NCBI GenBank assembly: GCA_002372505.1
Contig: DFGY01000054.1
Location: 1-21,113 of the forward strand
Source of the DNA: Firmicutes bacterium UBA3738
Lineage (GTDB): Bacteria; Bacillota; Clostridia; Peptostreptococcales; Anaerovoracaceae
Length of the DNA stretch: 21,113 bases
Direction: 5' to 3'
This document shows positions 6,472 through 15,777 of the stretch, one piece after another (position 1 is the first letter of the stretch; every line of letters begins with the position of its first letter). The notes below the pieces were generated by a model. That model did no database searches and was not told the DNA's origin. It saw nothing but the letters and a program-made list of their open reading frames with translations. The position numbers and the translations under genes were made by a program.

Positions 6472-9400
6472 ATGCGTATGAAATCTTTTGTAGCAGTATT
6501 TTTAACACTGACTATGGTTTTTTCAGTTCCCGGAGGAGTATTCGCGGCAGTTCCTCAGGACGCTGACCCGGCAGCTGAGGCAACCGTAGAAAAGGAGGTT
6601 CAGACTGAACAGGTGCCTGATGCTCAAACCTATGTGGAGAACAAAGATGAGCAAAAGGCCGATGATGAGCAGAAGGCCGATGAGAATCAAAAGAGTGAGG
6701 ATTCTTCGGCGAAGGATTCTTCAGAAGAGAAGGAAACTAAAGATAAGGAGAAAGAAATTAAAGATAAAGAAGCTAAAGATGCAGAAGCAGAAAAAGCTTC
6801 TTTGGAGAAGAAGACCCTGGATGTAAACCGTGACAACTATGAAATAACAGTTTCAGGCATGATGCCAGGGGATGCGGAACTGGACGTAAAAGAAATCGGC
6901 AGTTCTACGGATGAATACAAGGATTACATTAAGGATGCGTCCAAAGAGGTCTTTAAAGACAGCGAAGAAAAGAAGGGGGACACCTTACCCTACGCAAGAT
7001 TTTTCGATATAAAGATCAAATACGCAGACGGCAAGGAAGAATTTCAGCCGGATAGTGACCTTACACTTAAAATAGATACAAAGGACGGCTCATTGAAACG
7101 AAATGATGTGGATTTTTCCGCTATTCATTTTAACGAGCAAAAGGGTAATAAGGACGGTTATTACACAGAAATCGCTCCTATGGCCATTAAGGATAAGGGT
7201 GAAGGCGATAAAAAAGTTGCAAGCATTGAAGCAGATAGTTTTTCTGTTTACGGTGTGACGTTCAGCTATACGGTAGACTACTACTATGGGGATGCAGAGT
7301 ATCATCAAAATGGCGGCAGCCAAATGATGATGTCCGAACTCTTCGCTAAATTAGGCATAGAAAAGAGAACGGCGGACATTACTAAAGTTGAATTCACGGA
7401 TGAGTCTCTTGTCTCTTTTACTAAGGAGGGTAGTGATTACAACATTAAATCTCTTAATCCCTTTACAAGCAGCGAAAAACTCACCATAACTTTTGCGGAT
7501 GGTGAAGTGATTGAAATTGGTGTGGAAGACGCAACACCAAGGAACAGGACTCCGGGAACGGATAATAGTATTAACTGGAATCTGGCTGCCGATGGAACGC
7601 TGACCATCAGAGCTACCAACGATGCGACAAGTGCCGGATTCAGTACAAACAGGACGAGCCAGGCAGGATGGAATACCTTCTGGGCGACAGGACCAAATGC
7701 AACTACAACAATCCGTAACGAAGTTACAAAAGTTGTCTTTACGACACCTGCCAGTAAAGTAAAAATCAATCTTAACAACAAAGCTATAGCGTATATGTTC
7801 TCAGGATTTACAAATCTTGAATCCATTGATTTTGGTGAAGCAATTACGGGTACGGCAACAAACCTTGAAGGGTTCTTTGACGGATGTGCAAATCTTAAAG
7901 AAATAAAAAACCTTGGAACTTTAGATACAAGCAAAGTCACTAAAATGAAGAAGATGTTTCAGGGATGTTCTTCAATTAAAGAATTGGATCTCTCCGGTTT
8001 TTCGAATTCCGGAAACGTACAAGAGATGCAAGACATGTTCAAGGATTGTTCAAAACTTGAAAAGATTGTGCTTGGAAGCTCTGAAAAGGTATTTAAGGCA
8101 CGTCCGGTTACCAGTACAAGCGAAGGCGGCTGTCAGATGCAGCGTATGTTTTACGGTTGCAGTTCGTTAAAGCATCTGGAGATGATTAATTGTGAATTCA
8201 GCGGAGGTAAATCCGGTTGGGCGGATATATCTGATGCATTCAGAGCCGAAACAGGGGGATCGGACAGTAAACTTTACAAAAACGCGTTAGAGACTCTCAT
8301 TCTTAAGGATTGCAGATTCCCGGGGGTTACTGACTGGCATGAAGCTTTCGCCGATTGCCCATCCCTTACTAGAGTAGATATATCATCAGGCGACTTTACA
8401 GCTGCCGTAAACATGAAGGAGATGTTTAACAACTCTTTTTCAAACCCAAGAGGTCAGTCGGATGATACTACTCCGATTCTGGATGTTTCAGGATTTGGGA
8501 AGCTTAGTTCTATTGAAACCATGCAGGACTTTGTTGCCGGCAACGGTTCGAAGTTAAAAACAATCATTTTGGATAACCTTAATAATTCACATATCAAAGA
8601 AAACACAGATAATGGGGCGGCAAGAGTACTGGGAATCGATAAGCTTAAAGAATTACAGACTCTCAGCGCAAAGAACTCAAAAGTCTGGATGGTAAAGGCC
8701 GAAACGAAAACAACCGGTAGCAATCATTACTGGAGTGCTTCCGGTGAAGGAGCGGAGGGCAACATACCATACATAATGGATAACAAAATGTACTTTGAAC
8801 CGGATGTCGGAACCAGTCCCGATAAGGTTCCCGGTGGGAAAGTACTTCTGAACAAGAGGGAGTGGATCGATCTCGTAACCGACCGCTTTGAAAAAACATA
8901 TGGTAGCACAGCAACTCCTGACAAAGGAACCAATGTCAATGTTGCTGCTAATATAGGCGGCACATCTCCGGGCGAAAGAACGGATATATACGGAAATAGT
9001 ACCGAAGGTCATACCAATTATAATGGCGCAGGCTTCCTGGCGCCTGGTGTATATACAAAGACGGATGATACGAAGCAGTATTTTAACGATCTGCCAATCA
9101 CTCTTTACAGAGTCAACAACATGGATGGAAGCATTAATGGCGGTGTTAAGTCAAACCCCACAGTTAAAATAGCTGGACAAACCGTTTATGAAAACGGCAC
9201 TAAATCATTTGATGCCTACACAGGTGGAATGTATAAATTGACAAATGCAACTGGTGGTGGTCTCAAAATTGAAACTCCTTTGTGGAGCAGAGACAGTTGG
9301 AATGTCAATAAGACCGTGACGGTTCCTATCGAGATTATTTATCCGAATGCTGCTTCAGACGTATATGGTAACACAAAAGATGTAAAGATAACTATAAACA

Positions 9401-12400
9401 GTATTACATTCACGGACATTGACAAAATTCCAAATGTTGATGATCATTATGACTTTAGAGATCCGGCAGGTGGGGACGATCCTGATCCAAACATAGGGCA
9501 CGTTGCGGGTGACTTTTATAAGCGTTGGCTTTTTAACATTAATCCCGGGGATCTTCAGTTCCTTGACTATGTTAGAATGCCGGATGATTCATATGCTCTA
9601 AGTAGCGGTTCAGGTTCTGAGGTGAACTTTGATATTGAGGTGGTAGGCGCTGCACCTAATTCATCAGTCTTGTTTTATCTGGATGATCTGGATGTTCCAA
9701 GCAAGCAAAACTGGATATCGGCTGAAAAAGCTAAGGACGATGTACTTCCTTGGAATAAAACCGTTGGAAGCAATGAATATGGTCCTGTATACGGTCCGGG
9801 CTCCGAAGGCATCAGACTTGGTAACGGCAATGACCTTTCATCCATTACCCTGGCCAATCATACAGGGCTTGAAATAGTCGATGGTAATTACGTAATCCCT
9901 ACAGGTATGGATCAGACCACGCCGTGGTCGGCTGTTTATGTGCGAGCCGACGCTTCAGGTGCCAACTACACCTGGACAAATGGCATAGGATGTACGACAT
10001 ATCTTCTTAAGAATACGGATCCATTCCCGGAAATTAATCCGGTGTACATAATGCCTGAAGTTCTTAAAAGCGTCAGTGGCTCCGTGCCAACAGGATTGTA
10101 TTTCAGCGAATATTTTCGATTTGATATGGAAGATGTGAGCAGCAGTATTCAAAATGTTTCAATTAATGAATATTCAGGATTGCAAAACCAAGCGGGTCCG
10201 ACACCGTCTCTTGGAACAAGCCGGACAAACGAGGGGGAATACATCTACTTTGGTCACCTGAAGTTTGATTCGCCTGACCGTGTCGGGGATAAGAAAGCTT
10301 ATATCTATAGAATAAAAGAACAAGACGGTGTCCTTACAGACGATGTGATAAGGTATGACACTGCGACTAAATATTATCTTCAGATAATCATAATTGCTCC
10401 CGGCACGGACGAAGAACTTCGCGAAGGAACGAAGGCTATTGTTTACTGCGGTGAGCAAAGAGGTGATGGTAATATTTTCTGGGACGAGGACAATCCCATT
10501 ACAATTGTTGCGAACAACATGCAACCTGTGTATAAAACAAAGAGACTTGCTGATGGTAAAGATTACGATCTTTATATAGATTCAACAGGTACTGAGTATT
10601 ACGAAAAGGATGGCATCAAATACAAAGCTGAGGATGATAGTCCCTATACACCTGAAGGGAACACGCAACAGGCACAGAAGACCGTAACAAAAACAATTGA
10701 ATATCCTGTGTATGAAACAGCTGAAGGAGTCAAGTTCTATCGTAAAGACAATAAGTGCCTGAAGCTCGATGGCACTGTGATAGACCCTGCGCCTCGAATG
10801 AATACTGTAAAAACAACCGAGGAAACAAAGGATATTACTGAGTCTTTCTATGTATATAAAGATGCAAACGGAAAGGAATTCTTTCGGCAGGGTGGTAAGT
10901 TCTGGACCGCGGAAAATAACAGCACAACAGAACTTAAGCGTACAACAGCAACTGAAGGTACAACTGATAAAAAGGTCTCTTTCGAAGGTAAGGAGTACTA
11001 TGTTTACAGCGATCACAATGGAGTTCAGTATTTTAAAGCAGATGACGGCAAATACTATACTCCAATGGGGAAAGAACTGATAAGTGCAGGAGAAGGAGAC
11101 ATAGATCCAAAGCCAAACGATGAATTCGTCATGGTTCAGAAAAAAGTCCTGGATGAGCCTGTCAGAAAGGATGTTCATGGAGTTGAATACTTTAAGAAAA
11201 ACGGCAAATACTACGATGCAAACAATCCTTCCGAGGAGCTGACCGTAGGAAGCGGTAAAGATGGCGATTTCAATCCCAATGATGCAACCGATCTTTACGT
11301 TTATGAGAAGAAGACTGCAGTAATCGATGGCAGTACATATGAAGTCAGGAAGGATGCTTATGGAGAGGAATATTGCATAGTGGGATCTTCATATAAAGAT
11401 CCTGACGGAAAGTCTTTAACTACTAAGTCTGCAGGTAACGTCGATCCTAACCCGCAGACGGATGCACGGGTCAAAGACAAGCTGGTTGTAGATGTTCCTC
11501 TGCGTGAAAGCCGTACAGGAAATGGATACATAATATATAAGACTTCTGATAATCCGAGTATTCTGTATTACAAAGACAATAATAAAAAATATTATACCGT
11601 TATTGGTACAACTATAGTTCCGTCGGTGAACTTTAACCCAAGTGATACAGATCAACCGATTACAACCAGAGTCGAAATAATGACGGATGTGTCAAATAAC
11701 AACCAGCAGTTCTACCGTATAGAAAACCAGTATTACGAATTCCCAAGCGGTTTATCCTACAAGCTGGGTACAGATGCCGTTGATACCAGTGACATTCCCG
11801 ATGTCGGTACATTCCATAATGTCATAAAGACTTCGGAGATTTCGGTTAAAAAGCAGGCGGAGGGCAACAAGAAGAGTGGTGCCTTCACATACAGAATTAA
11901 ATTCGATACGGACTTTGAGCCTTCAAACATTGTTTATGAGCCGGCTCAGGGTAATGCAAAACCCGTTAAAGTGGATGACTGGTCAAAGGAAAACAACGTA
12001 TGGAAGTTCACCTTGTACGATGGACAGAAAATGACAATACGTAATGTTCCTTTCCAGACAACCTACACCATTACGGAAGATTTGTCTGAAACAGGCTGGG
12101 AATTTGTAAGTGCGACAAATTGGAACAGTGCTCAGGAAAAGCAGGTTGAGGGAAGTGAAAATAAAGCAACCGGAAAAGTGGCTGTGGAAAAATACTTGGT
12201 GGGTCCCTCTGATGAGACCAATGTGATTGAAAATCCTGAATACAAAGGACAGTATGATCATGAATTTACAAATCGCCTGACGGAAGTACTTTTGAGTAAA
12301 GTCGTACGTAAAGGTAATAAGCAGGATAAATTCAAGTTTACCGCAGAGGTAACAGTACCGGATACCGCAGTTCAGACCGGATATTCCTACGGATGGATGG

Positions 12401-14487
12401 ATGGTGCCGATAATCAGAAGTACTACACTGAAAAGGCAGGTGGTACTGACCCGGTTAAAAAAGTTGTTACTATTGACGACATTCCCGAACTGGCAGACGG
12501 TGATGATGTCTCCATTGTAGTTCCAAAAGGCTCAACTGTAAAAGTCACAGAAGACAGCGGTGAATATGAAGCCTCATATGTCGCAGGCGGAGCAGCAGAA
12601 ACAGACGGAAAAGTGGCAACGGTTACGGCTGATGCCGACAGGAAAAAGATAACGTTCTACAATGAGAAGAATGAAGTAAAAATCATAAAGAAATGGGACG
12701 ATAACAGCAATGGCAAGAACTTCCGTCCGGGAGACCTCAATGGATTTATTAGGTATAAGGTGGGGACTAATGAGACTGAATTAACTACGAGTCAGTATAA
12801 AGAGGAACATACTGGAGCAGCGTGGGTTAAAGACGGAAACACCTGGACCTTTACATTAATAATTCCGAAAGCGGCAGCTCTCGTTGGTGGAGGCGAGAAA
12901 GCTGTGCCGCCGGGATACACTCATGATACTTCTGCAGATGTTCTTGACACATCGGCAGGAACATTTACCCTGACAAATAAGCTGAAGGAGACAGAAGAGA
13001 GTGTAACTCTTAAGCGTACCATCACATATAAATATGAGGACGACAATACTCCGGTGCTCGATGACAAGGGTGACCCAATAACGGAAGAACAGGAAATCAC
13101 ATTTAAACGTGAGGTTACAGGATGGAAGGATGATGGCACACCTGTTTGGGGAGCCTGGGAATCGGCAGAAAACATAATGCCTGCAGTTGATTCTCCCAAG
13201 GCTGACCGCAGCGATTATAATCCTAAGGAAGGGACTGTTCCTGCAACTGGTCCCCTTACAGCTGAAGATAAGGATTATAAGGATACGAAGTATCCTGATG
13301 TTACAGTACTATATGAAAAGGCACCGAAGGCCGGAGAGAAGAAGACCTACGGAGGTAAAGGTGAGACTCAGAAGGGAACACCACCGTTTGAGGAGGGTAG
13401 CAAGCCCATTAAAGATTTCATCCTTATTGATCCTGAGACAGGAAATCCTGTAGACAAAGTTAATGTACCGGGAAAAGGAACGTACACAGTTGATACAAAG
13501 ACAGGTGAGGTAACATTCGTTCCGGATAAAGAGTTCGTAGGCTCAGCTACTACTGTTACGGTGAGAGGCATTGATGAAAACGGCAATTACGCCGATGGCA
13601 AGTACACACCGGTAGTAGTGGATAACACCGAGACCATAGATAAGACTCAGAAGATTACGTATGTGTATGACAGCGGCAATCCTGTCCTTGACGATAAGGG
13701 AAATCCTCTTGTAAAAGAACGCAAGGCTACATTTACCCGCACAGGTAAGGTCGACCCTGAAACAGGAAGTATTACTTGGGACAACTGGACAGAGACCACC
13801 CTTCCAAAAGAAGATTCTCCTGAGATTACAGGATTCACCCCTGACAAGACTTCTGTAGCAGCCACAAAGGCTACTCCGGACAATTGGCCAAATGACGAGA
13901 CAGTTACTTACAAAGCTCTGCCCAATCCCAAGGGTCCGTCATGGATTGAAGGCAGCACAGTAAAGACCATTGACAGAGTGGGAAGAATCCAGTATGGAAC
14001 ACTTACCTTTAAGCCGGGTGCTACGCCAATTGCCTATGTTGTGTTTATCGACCCTGCCACAGGTGAAGAAACTGATGCGAAGTCAGTAGATGTATATGGC
14101 AAGAATGGCAAGAAAATAGGAACCTACAGTCTCAATTCCACAGGTAAGAAGAGAGCTGACGGATCAATCGCCTACGAAATTAAATTCACGCCTGTAGATG
14201 GCTACACCGGCAAGCCGCCGGCAATAACCCTTCGCGCCTACGACAAAAACATGTTCTATGCAGACGGCGTATATCAGCCGAATGTTATAGGCAGCAAAGA
14301 CGAAAAGGAAAAGAAGACAGATGATAAGACTGACAAGAAGAAATTATCTTCGAAGTCAGTAACCAAGACAACTGTAAAAGCAGCCAGGACAGGTGACGAA
14401 GTACCGCTGACACTGTGGCTCCTGCTCATGAGCGTATCAGGTGCAGCAGTAATCGCAGGAATCTTCCGCAGAAGAAAAAAACACTAA
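6472..14487 (+). CDS. Giant multidomain cell-surface adhesin (2671 residues) with noncanonical sorting tail
   Basis: A signal peptide (1-26, ending GGVFAA) is followed by a Lys/Glu/Asp-rich linker (about 45-120) and an unassigned beta region (about 120-380). About 437-710 are BspA/DUF285-type leucine-rich repeats, with recurring motifs such as MFSGFTNLESIDF, MFQGCSSIKELDLSGF and MFYGCSSLKHLEM. About 710-1180 are unassigned, probably adhesive, beta domains. About 1190-1351 resemble a streptococcal pilin/FctA isopeptide domain (YIYFGHLKF...YIYRIKEQDG). About 1353-1779 form eight diverged repeats (separate entry). About 1785-2170 hold Cna-B/DUF7601-like domains (FTYRIKF...TYTITEDL, HEFTNRL). About 2175-2608 alternate Mub-B2-like and CshA-fibril-type units twice. 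The C-terminus has AARTGDE (2637-2643), a hydrophobic helix and RRRKKH: a sorting-signal layout without LPxTG. Likely role: wall-anchored adhesion fibre. Start supported by GAGAGG. Confidence 0.9.
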   Translation: MRMKSFVAVFLTLTMVFSVPGGVFAAVPQDADPAAEATVEKEVQTEQVPDAQTYVENKDEQKADDEQKADENQKSEDSSAKDSSEEKETKDKEKEIKDKEAKDAEAEKASLEKKTLDVNRDNYEITVSGMMPGDAELDVKEIGSSTDEYKDYIKDASKEVFKDSEEKKGDTLPYARFFDIKIKYADGKEEFQPDSDLTLKIDTKDGSLKRNDVDFSAIHFNEQKGNKDGYYTEIAPMAIKDKGEGDKKVASIEADSFSVYGVTFSYTVDYYYGDAEYHQNGGSQMMMSELFAKLGIEKRTADITKVEFTDESLVSFTKEGSDYNIKSLNPFTSSEKLTITFADGEVIEIGVEDATPRNRTPGTDNSINWNLAADGTLTIRATNDATSAGFSTNRTSQAGWNTFWATGPNATTTIRNEVTKVVFTTPASKVKINLNNKAIAYMFSGFTNLESIDFGEAITGTATNLEGFFDGCANLKEIKNLGTLDTSKVTKMKKMFQGCSSIKELDLSGFSNSGNVQEMQDMFKDCSKLEKIVLGSSEKVFKARPVTSTSEGGCQMQRMFYGCSSLKHLEMINCEFSGGKSGWADISDAFRAETGGSDSKLYKNALETLILKDCRFPGVTDWHEAFADCPSLTRVDISSGDFTAAVNMKEMFNNSFSNPRGQSDDTTPILDVSGFGKLSSIETMQDFVAGNGSKLKTIILDNLNNSHIKENTDNGAARVLGIDKLKELQTLSAKNSKVWMVKAETKTTGSNHYWSASGEGAEGNIPYIMDNKMYFEPDVGTSPDKVPGGKVLLNKREWIDLVTDRFEKTYGSTATPDKGTNVNVAANIGGTSPGERTDIYGNSTEGHTNYNGAGFLAPGVYTKTDDTKQYFNDLPITLYRVNNMDGSINGGVKSNPTVKIAGQTVYENGTKSFDAYTGGMYKLTNATGGGLKIETPLWSRDSWNVNKTVTVPIEIIYPNAASDVYGNTKDVKITINSITFTDIDKIPNVDDHYDFRDPAGGDDPDPNIGHVAGDFYKRWLFNINPGDLQFLDYVRMPDDSYALSSGSGSEVNFDIEVVGAAPNSSVLFYLDDLDVPSKQNWISAEKAKDDVLPWNKTVGSNEYGPVYGPGSEGIRLGNGNDLSSITLANHTGLEIVDGNYVIPTGMDQTTPWSAVYVRADASGANYTWTNGIGCTTYLLKNTDPFPEINPVYIMPEVLKSVSGSVPTGLYFSEYFRFDMEDVSSSIQNVSINEYSGLQNQAGPTPSLGTSRTNEGEYIYFGHLKFDSPDRVGDKKAYIYRIKEQDGVLTDDVIRYDTATKYYLQIIIIAPGTDEELREGTKAIVYCGEQRGDGNIFWDEDNPITIVANNMQPVYKTKRLADGKDYDLYIDSTGTEYYEKDGIKYKAEDDSPYTPEGNTQQAQKTVTKTIEYPVYETAEGVKFYRKDNKCLKLDGTVIDPAPRMNTVKTTEETKDITESFYVYKDANGKEFFRQGGKFWTAENNSTTELKRTTATEGTTDKKVSFEGKEYYVYSDHNGVQYFKADDGKYYTPMGKELISAGEGDIDPKPNDEFVMVQKKVLDEPVRKDVHGVEYFKKNGKYYDANNPSEELTVGSGKDGDFNPNDATDLYVYEKKTAVIDGSTYEVRKDAYGEEYCIVGSSYKDPDGKSLTTKSAGNVDPNPQTDARVKDKLVVDVPLRESRTGNGYIIYKTSDNPSILYYKDNNKKYYTVIGTTIVPSVNFNPSDTDQPITTRVEIMTDVSNNNQQFYRIENQYYEFPSGLSYKLGTDAVDTSDIPDVGTFHNVIKTSEISVKKQAEGNKKSGAFTYRIKFDTDFEPSNIVYEPAQGNAKPVKVDDWSKENNVWKFTLYDGQKMTIRNVPFQTTYTITEDLSETGWEFVSATNWNSAQEKQVEGSENKATGKVAVEKYLVGPSDETNVIENPEYKGQYDHEFTNRLTEVLLSKVVRKGNKQDKFKFTAEVTVPDTAVQTGYSYGWMDGADNQKYYTEKAGGTDPVKKVVTIDDIPELADGDDVSIVVPKGSTVKVTEDSGEYEASYVAGGAAETDGKVATVTADADRKKITFYNEKNEVKIIKKWDDNSNGKNFRPGDLNGFIRYKVGTNETELTTSQYKEEHTGAAWVKDGNTWTFTLIIPKAAALVGGGEKAVPPGYTHDTSADVLDTSAGTFTLTNKLKETEESVTLKRTITYKYEDDNTPVLDDKGDPITEEQEITFKREVTGWKDDGTPVWGAWESAENIMPAVDSPKADRSDYNPKEGTVPATGPLTAEDKDYKDTKYPDVTVLYEKAPKAGEKKTYGGKGETQKGTPPFEEGSKPIKDFILIDPETGNPVDKVNVPGKGTYTVDTKTGEVTFVPDKEFVGSATTVTVRGIDENGNYADGKYTPVVVDNTETIDKTQKITYVYDSGNPVLDDKGNPLVKERKATFTRTGKVDPETGSITWDNWTETTLPKEDSPEITGFTPDKTSVAATKATPDNWPNDETVTYKALPNPKGPSWIEGSTVKTIDRVGRIQYGTLTFKPGATPIAYVVFIDPATGEETDAKSVDVYGKNGKKIGTYSLNSTGKKRADGSIAYEIKFTPVDGYTGKPPAITLRAYDKNMFYADGVYQPNVIGSKDEKEKKTDDKTDKKKLSSKSVTKTTVKAARTGDEVPLTLWLLLMSVSGAAVIAGIFRRRKKH
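10528..11808 (+). repeat. Eight diverged ~40-60-residue protein repeats inside the adhesin
   Basis: Residues about 1353-1779 contain about eight degenerate copies of one unit. The core is a Gly or Asn turn, two to three residues, an aromatic pair, a basic/acidic stretch, then K-[YF]-[YWK]. Examples are TGTEYYEKDGIKYK, NGKEFFRQGGKFW, NGVQYFKADDGKYY, HGVEYFKKNGKYY and PSILYYKDNNKKYY. Approximate copy starts are 10528, 10678, 10801, 10960, 11116, 11281, 11455 and 11641. Several copies end with (D/N)xxP(K/N)P- or FNP(N/S)-type linkers such as DIDPKPND, DFNPNDA and NVDPNPQT. Identity between copies is low at both DNA and protein level, indicating old duplication kept under structural constraint. 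The unit loosely resembles KxYYx-type choline/glucan-binding or SH3-like surface repeats, but I cannot assign it to a named family. Confidence 0.7.
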
Positions 14488-14494
14488 TAATTGC

Positions 14495-14530
14495 AAGGTG
14501 ACAGGGGGACGGTTCTCCTGTCACCTTTTT
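14495..14530 (+). terminator. Strong Rho-independent terminator of the adhesin gene
   Basis: AAGGTGACAGG (14495-14505) and CCTGTCACCTT (14517-14527) form a perfect 11-bp stem with an 11-nt loop, followed by TTT to 14530. It starts 7 nt after the adhesin stop. It also belongs to the repeat element described at 14495-14581. Confidence 0.85.
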
Positions 14531-14581
14531 ACAAGAACTGGCAAAAGGTGAAAAGAGAAACGTCCCCCTGTCATCTTTTGC
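14495..14581. repeat. REP-like paired-hairpin element (GTGACAGG family)
   Basis: Two hairpins lie head to tail: 14495-14505 with 14517-14527 (11 bp, perfect), and GCAAAAGGTGA (14541-14551) with TCATCTTTTGC (14571-14581, 11 bp with one G-U). In addition, GGTGACAGGGGGACG (14497-14511) is the near-perfect complement of CGTCCCCCTGTCATC (14561-14575), so the whole unit can refold into one long stem. The motif GGTGACAGGAG, read on the minus strand here, recurs at 21071-21081. This looks like a dispersed palindromic repeat of the REP/BIME kind rather than a simple terminator. Confidence 0.65.
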
Positions 14582-14597
14582 GAATATGAAGTATAAT
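14568..14597 (+). promoter_or_regulatory. hemW promoter placing the start site at the ATG
   Basis: A perfect TATAAT (14592-14597) has CTGTCA (14568-14573) 18 nt upstream as a fair -35. Transcription would begin about 7 nt after the -10, at the ATG at 14604. The -35 is embedded in the second hairpin of the REP-like element. Confidence 0.5.
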
Positions 14598-14603
14598 GTG
14601 CGT

Positions 14604-15761
14604 ATGGGAGAAAAACTGGGACTGTACGTACATATACCTTTTTGTGAGAAAAAGTGCCGCTATTGCGGCTTTTTGTCGTTTCCGGGATATGATGATGAGG
14701 CGTATGAGAGCTATACCCGGGCTCTTTGCAAGGAGATTGAAAACTGCAATGAGGAGTTTGCGGCAAAGTATAGCGTGGATACGGTTTTCATAGGCGGTGG
14801 GACGCCGTCACTTTTGTCAGAGGAGCGGATGGAGCGGATTTTCGGCAGTCTTAGCAGGACTTTTAATATTGAAAAGGATGCTGAGATTACAACGGAGAGT
14901 AATCCTAATTCCATTACGCCGGAAAAGCTTAAGACTTACAGGGAAATCGGCATTAACAGACTTTCTATGGGAGCCCAGTCTATGGACGACCGGATTCTTA
15001 ACACCCTAGGCAGGGTGCACAAGACCGCAGACGTGCTGCGTGCCTATGAGGCCGCCAGGAGGATCGGTTTTGATAACATCAACATTGACCTTATGTTTGG
15101 CGTGCCTGAGCAGAGCCTTGAGGATGTGATGGATTCTGTGGAGCAGGTGATAAAGCTCGGCCCGGAGCACATTTCTTTATACGGTCTTCAGCTGGAGGAA
15201 GACACTATTTTCTACGAAGAATACAAGAGCGGTATTCTTGACGTGCCTGAGGAGATAGAGGAGCGCAGAATGTATCACGAAGCGGTAAGTGCTCTTAAAA
15301 TTGCCGGATATGAGCATTACGAAATATCCAATTTTGCCCTTTTCGGGCGAAAGTGTAGACATAATCTTAAGTATTGGCAACTGGACAATTATCTGGGACT
15401 TGGCCTTGGAGCCCATTCATATATTGCAGGCAGCCGCTCTAAAGTGGTAGACAGCATGGAGGATTACCTGGCGCTTGTGAATGCCGGTCGCAGGCCAACA
15501 GACCCGAAGGCGGATTCCTTTGATTCCCCGAAGGACGCCATGGGAATATACGTCTTCACCGCCTTAAGAAAAACCGAAGGCGTTGACATGGAGGACTTCG
15601 AAAGGCGGTTTGGAATCAGTTTCTTCGCGCAATACAGAGATAAGGCTGATATAATAAAGGAGTATATGGACAGTGGAATGCTGAAAATGTCCGGCCGGTT
15701 CCTGCAGTTGACCGAGGAAGGCATAGACATTTCCAGTGATATAATGAGCGAGTTTGTATAG
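14604..15761 (+). CDS. hemW: HemW radical SAM heme chaperone (coproporphyrinogen III oxidase-like)
   Basis: From ATG 14604 the product is 385 residues, the usual HemW length. LGLYVHIPFCEKKCRYCGF carries the radical SAM CxxxCxxC motif (C14, C18, C21); Phe occurs where true HemN has a fourth Cys. IGGGTPSLL is the SAM-binding glycine motif, and the C-terminal HemW region includes NFALFGRKCRHNLKYW and GLGLGAHSY. HemW proteins bind heme and a [4Fe-4S] cluster and deliver heme to respiratory or other proteins rather than oxidising coproporphyrinogen. An in-frame ATG at 14586 would add six residues, but neither start has a ribosome site. The 14604 start fits family N-termini and the -10 box 6 nt upstream. 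glpK follows after 16 nt, so they share a transcript. The family assignment is firm, the start less so. Confidence 0.9.
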   Translation: MGEKLGLYVHIPFCEKKCRYCGFLSFPGYDDEAYESYTRALCKEIENCNEEFAAKYSVDTVFIGGGTPSLLSEERMERIFGSLSRTFNIEKDAEITTESNPNSITPEKLKTYREIGINRLSMGAQSMDDRILNTLGRVHKTADVLRAYEAARRIGFDNINIDLMFGVPEQSLEDVMDSVEQVIKLGPEHISLYGLQLEEDTIFYEEYKSGILDVPEEIEERRMYHEAVSALKIAGYEHYEISNFALFGRKCRHNLKYWQLDNYLGLGLGAHSYIAGSRSKVVDSMEDYLALVNAGRRPTDPKADSFDSPKDAMGIYVFTALRKTEGVDMEDFERRFGISFFAQYRDKADIIKEYMDSGMLKMSGRFLQLTEEGIDISSDIMSEFV

Positions 15762-15777
15762 TACAGGAGGCTTGAAA

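Noticed and set aside
6620..6826. Lys/Arg-rich plus-strand frame inside the adhesin gene
   Set aside because: Out-of-frame reading of the Lys/Glu/Asp-rich linker of the adhesin.
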